A model generated the notes under the pieces. It did no database searches and was not told the DNA's origin. It worked only from the letters and a program-made list of their open reading frames with translations. From contig JAUNBV010000106.1 of NCBI GenBank assembly GCA_030526885.1, positions 1-6,716 of the forward strand: 6,716 nucleotides of DNA. Direction: 5' to 3'. Position 1 is the first letter of the stretch. Every line of letters begins with the position of its first letter. The DNA comes from Syntrophomonadaceae bacterium. Its GTDB lineage: Bacteria; Bacillota; Syntrophomonadia; Syntrophomonadales; Syntrophomonadaceae. The position numbers and the translations under genes are program-made. This document shows positions 6,255 through 6,716 of this stretch, piece after piece.

Positions 6255-6341
6255 ACCGCCCCCCACCGTCCCGGCCAGGGTGCGCGCCGCCCGGGCGGTG
6301 GTGCCGGTGGGGGAAAAGTAGGTAATCAGTGCTTTTGTCAC
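6255..6341 (-). pseudogene. Flavodoxin 5' remnant (truncated gene)
   Basis: On the minus strand GAGGAGGG (6348-6355) stands 6 nt before a GTG at 6341. The frame reads (V/M)TKALITYFSPTGTTARAA followed by RTLAGTVGG. This is the first beta strand and FMN-phosphate loop of a flavodoxin (consensus (T/S)xTGxT, here SPTGTT) plus the start of helix 1. Flavodoxins run to about 140-180 residues; here similarity stops near residue 28, at about 6258, exactly where the penicillin-binding protein gene ends. The frame continues antisense through the pbp tail to a TGA at 6177 (54 residues in all) without flavodoxin features. Most likely the product of a deletion or rearrangement; an assembly join is an alternative. 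Identification rests on a short stretch, but with a correct ribosome binding site in the right place. Confidence 0.7.
6260..6313. repeat. Nested GC-rich inverted repeats after pbp
   Basis: CCCCCACCG (6260-6268) and CGGTGGGGG (6305-6313) form a 9-bp perfect inverted repeat around a 36-nt loop. Within it lies a perfect 12-bp palindrome, CCGCCCGGGCGG (6287-6298). The segment is much richer in G+C than its surroundings. There is no T-run on either side, so it is not a standard intrinsic terminator, though it may help stop pbp transcripts. Confidence 0.55.
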
Positions 6342-6418
6342 GGTTTTCCCTCCTCAATAGTTCATCCTAAAATATTCTACGATTTTTGATTGGCCTCGTA
6401 GGGCAATACCTCACTTAT

Positions 6419-6424
6419 ATTATA
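6419..6424 (-). promoter_or_regulatory. Possible -10 element upstream of the flavodoxin remnant
   Basis: A perfect TATAAT on the minus strand lies about 78 bp upstream of the remnant's GTG. The expected -35 position holds only a poor match (GTTAAA at 17 nt). It may be the surviving promoter of the truncated flavodoxin gene. The rest of 6356-6533 is AT-rich and shows no gene. Confidence 0.35.
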
Positions 6425-6533
6425 CTGTTCTGCCTCGGAATTTTAACTAAACAATTGAGAAAAAGCAGGGAAATCTGTTATACAGAGCGGGAAAAGCGGA
6501 ATTAGTTTTAAAAGCCGCGTGTTTTTTGTCTTG

Positions 6534-6564
6534 AAAAAACGCTTTTGGCCGAGACCAAAAGCGT
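6534..6564 (-). terminator. Intrinsic terminator of the tRNA-Lys array
   Basis: A perfect 10-bp stem, ACGCTTTTGG (6539-6548) with CCAAAAGCGT (6555-6564), has a 6-nt loop. On the minus strand it is followed directly by six T (6534-6539). It lies 10 nt beyond the CCA end of tRNA-Lys and closes the minus-strand tRNA transcript. Confidence 0.93.
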
Positions 6565-6574
6565 GAATAAGTTT

Positions 6575-6650
6575 TGGTGGGTCATCGGCGACTCGAACGC
6601 CGGACACCCTGATTAAAAGTCAGGTGCTCTGCCAACTGAGCTAATGACCC
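6575..6650 (-). tRNA. tRNA-Lys (anticodon TTT)
   Basis: Read on the minus strand, the acceptor GGGTCAT pairs with ATGACCC, the D arm contains AGCTCAGTTGGCAGAGC, the anticodon stem CCTGA/TCAGG encloses CTTTTAA (anticodon TTT), and the T arm is CGGCG-TTCGAGT-CGCCG. The discriminator is A and CCA is encoded (6575-6577). It lies 8 nt after the tRNA-Gln in the same array. Confidence 0.97.
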
Positions 6651-6658
6651 ATAAATTT

Positions 6659-6716
6659 TGGCTGGGGTGGCTGGATTTGAACCAACGAATGACGGAGTCA
6701 AAGTCCGTTGCCTTAC
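6659..6716 (-). tRNA. tRNA-Gln (anticodon TTG), 5' end outside window
   Basis: The 3' 58 nt are present. The anticodon stem ACGGA/TCCGT encloses CTTTGAC (anticodon TTG), the T arm is GTTGG-TTCAAAT-CCAGC, the acceptor 3' strand is CACCCCA, the discriminator is G and CCA is encoded (6659-6661). The terminal A72 implies U1 in the missing 5' end. This is the general glutamine isoacceptor; the acceptor 5' strand and most of the D arm lie beyond the window. Confidence 0.95.

Noticed and set aside
6521..6540. Second hairpin GTTTTTT/AAAAAAC overlapping the tRNA terminator
   Set aside because: Pure A/T stem apart from one pair; it is explained by the terminator's T-run facing another T-rich stretch.
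1..6716. CRISPR array, insertion sequence, phage attachment or defence genes
   Set aside because: No regularly spaced repeats, transposase, integrase or nuclease motifs were seen; the tRNA genes show no duplicated 3' ends that would mark an integrated element within the window.

Overview
The window looks like ordinary chromosome from a Firmicute, most likely a member of the Clostridia with moderate to fairly high GC in its genes. The evidence is the strong GGAGG-type ribosome binding sites, good sigma-A-like promoters in AT-rich spacers, tRNA genes with encoded CCA ends, a histidyl-tRNA synthetase with the Cys-pair insertion common in this group, and a type of class A penicillin-binding protein usual there. 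I cannot name a genus from the sequence alone.

Layout. 1-639 (minus) is the N-terminal half of hisS, cut by the window edge, with its own strong promoter (674-702). 882-1085 (minus) is a small 67-residue protein of a clostridial-type family of unknown function, followed by a stem-loop terminator (785-838). 1086-1590 is a non-coding gap of about 500 bp between divergent small genes, with several GTCACA repeats and small palindromes. 1591-1860 (plus) is an 89-residue unknown protein. 2043-2243 (plus) is a tRNA-Gln(CTG)/tRNA-Glu(CTC) pair behind a near-consensus promoter. 2317-2559 (plus) is an 80-residue unknown protein, convergent with tyrS (2563-3774, minus). Divergent from tyrS is a bifunctional class A penicillin-binding protein (3946-6252, plus) with a Cys-rich C-terminal tail. 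Directly after its stop lies the first ~28 codons of a flavodoxin on the minus strand, with ribosome binding site but no remainder of the gene: a truncated gene. The right end holds a minus-strand tRNA array, tRNA-Gln(TTG, cut by the edge) and tRNA-Lys(TTT), closed by a textbook terminator.

The theme is translation: two aminoacyl-tRNA synthetases and four tRNA genes, plus one cell-wall synthase and three small unknown proteins. The genes do not form one operon; almost every one has its own promoter or orientation. I did not find a defence system, CRISPR array, insertion sequence or other clearly novel system. The most distinctive signals are the flavodoxin remnant at the pbp 3' end, the three small uncharacterised proteins, the repeats in the 1086-1590 gap and the first base pair of the tRNA-Gln(CTG).
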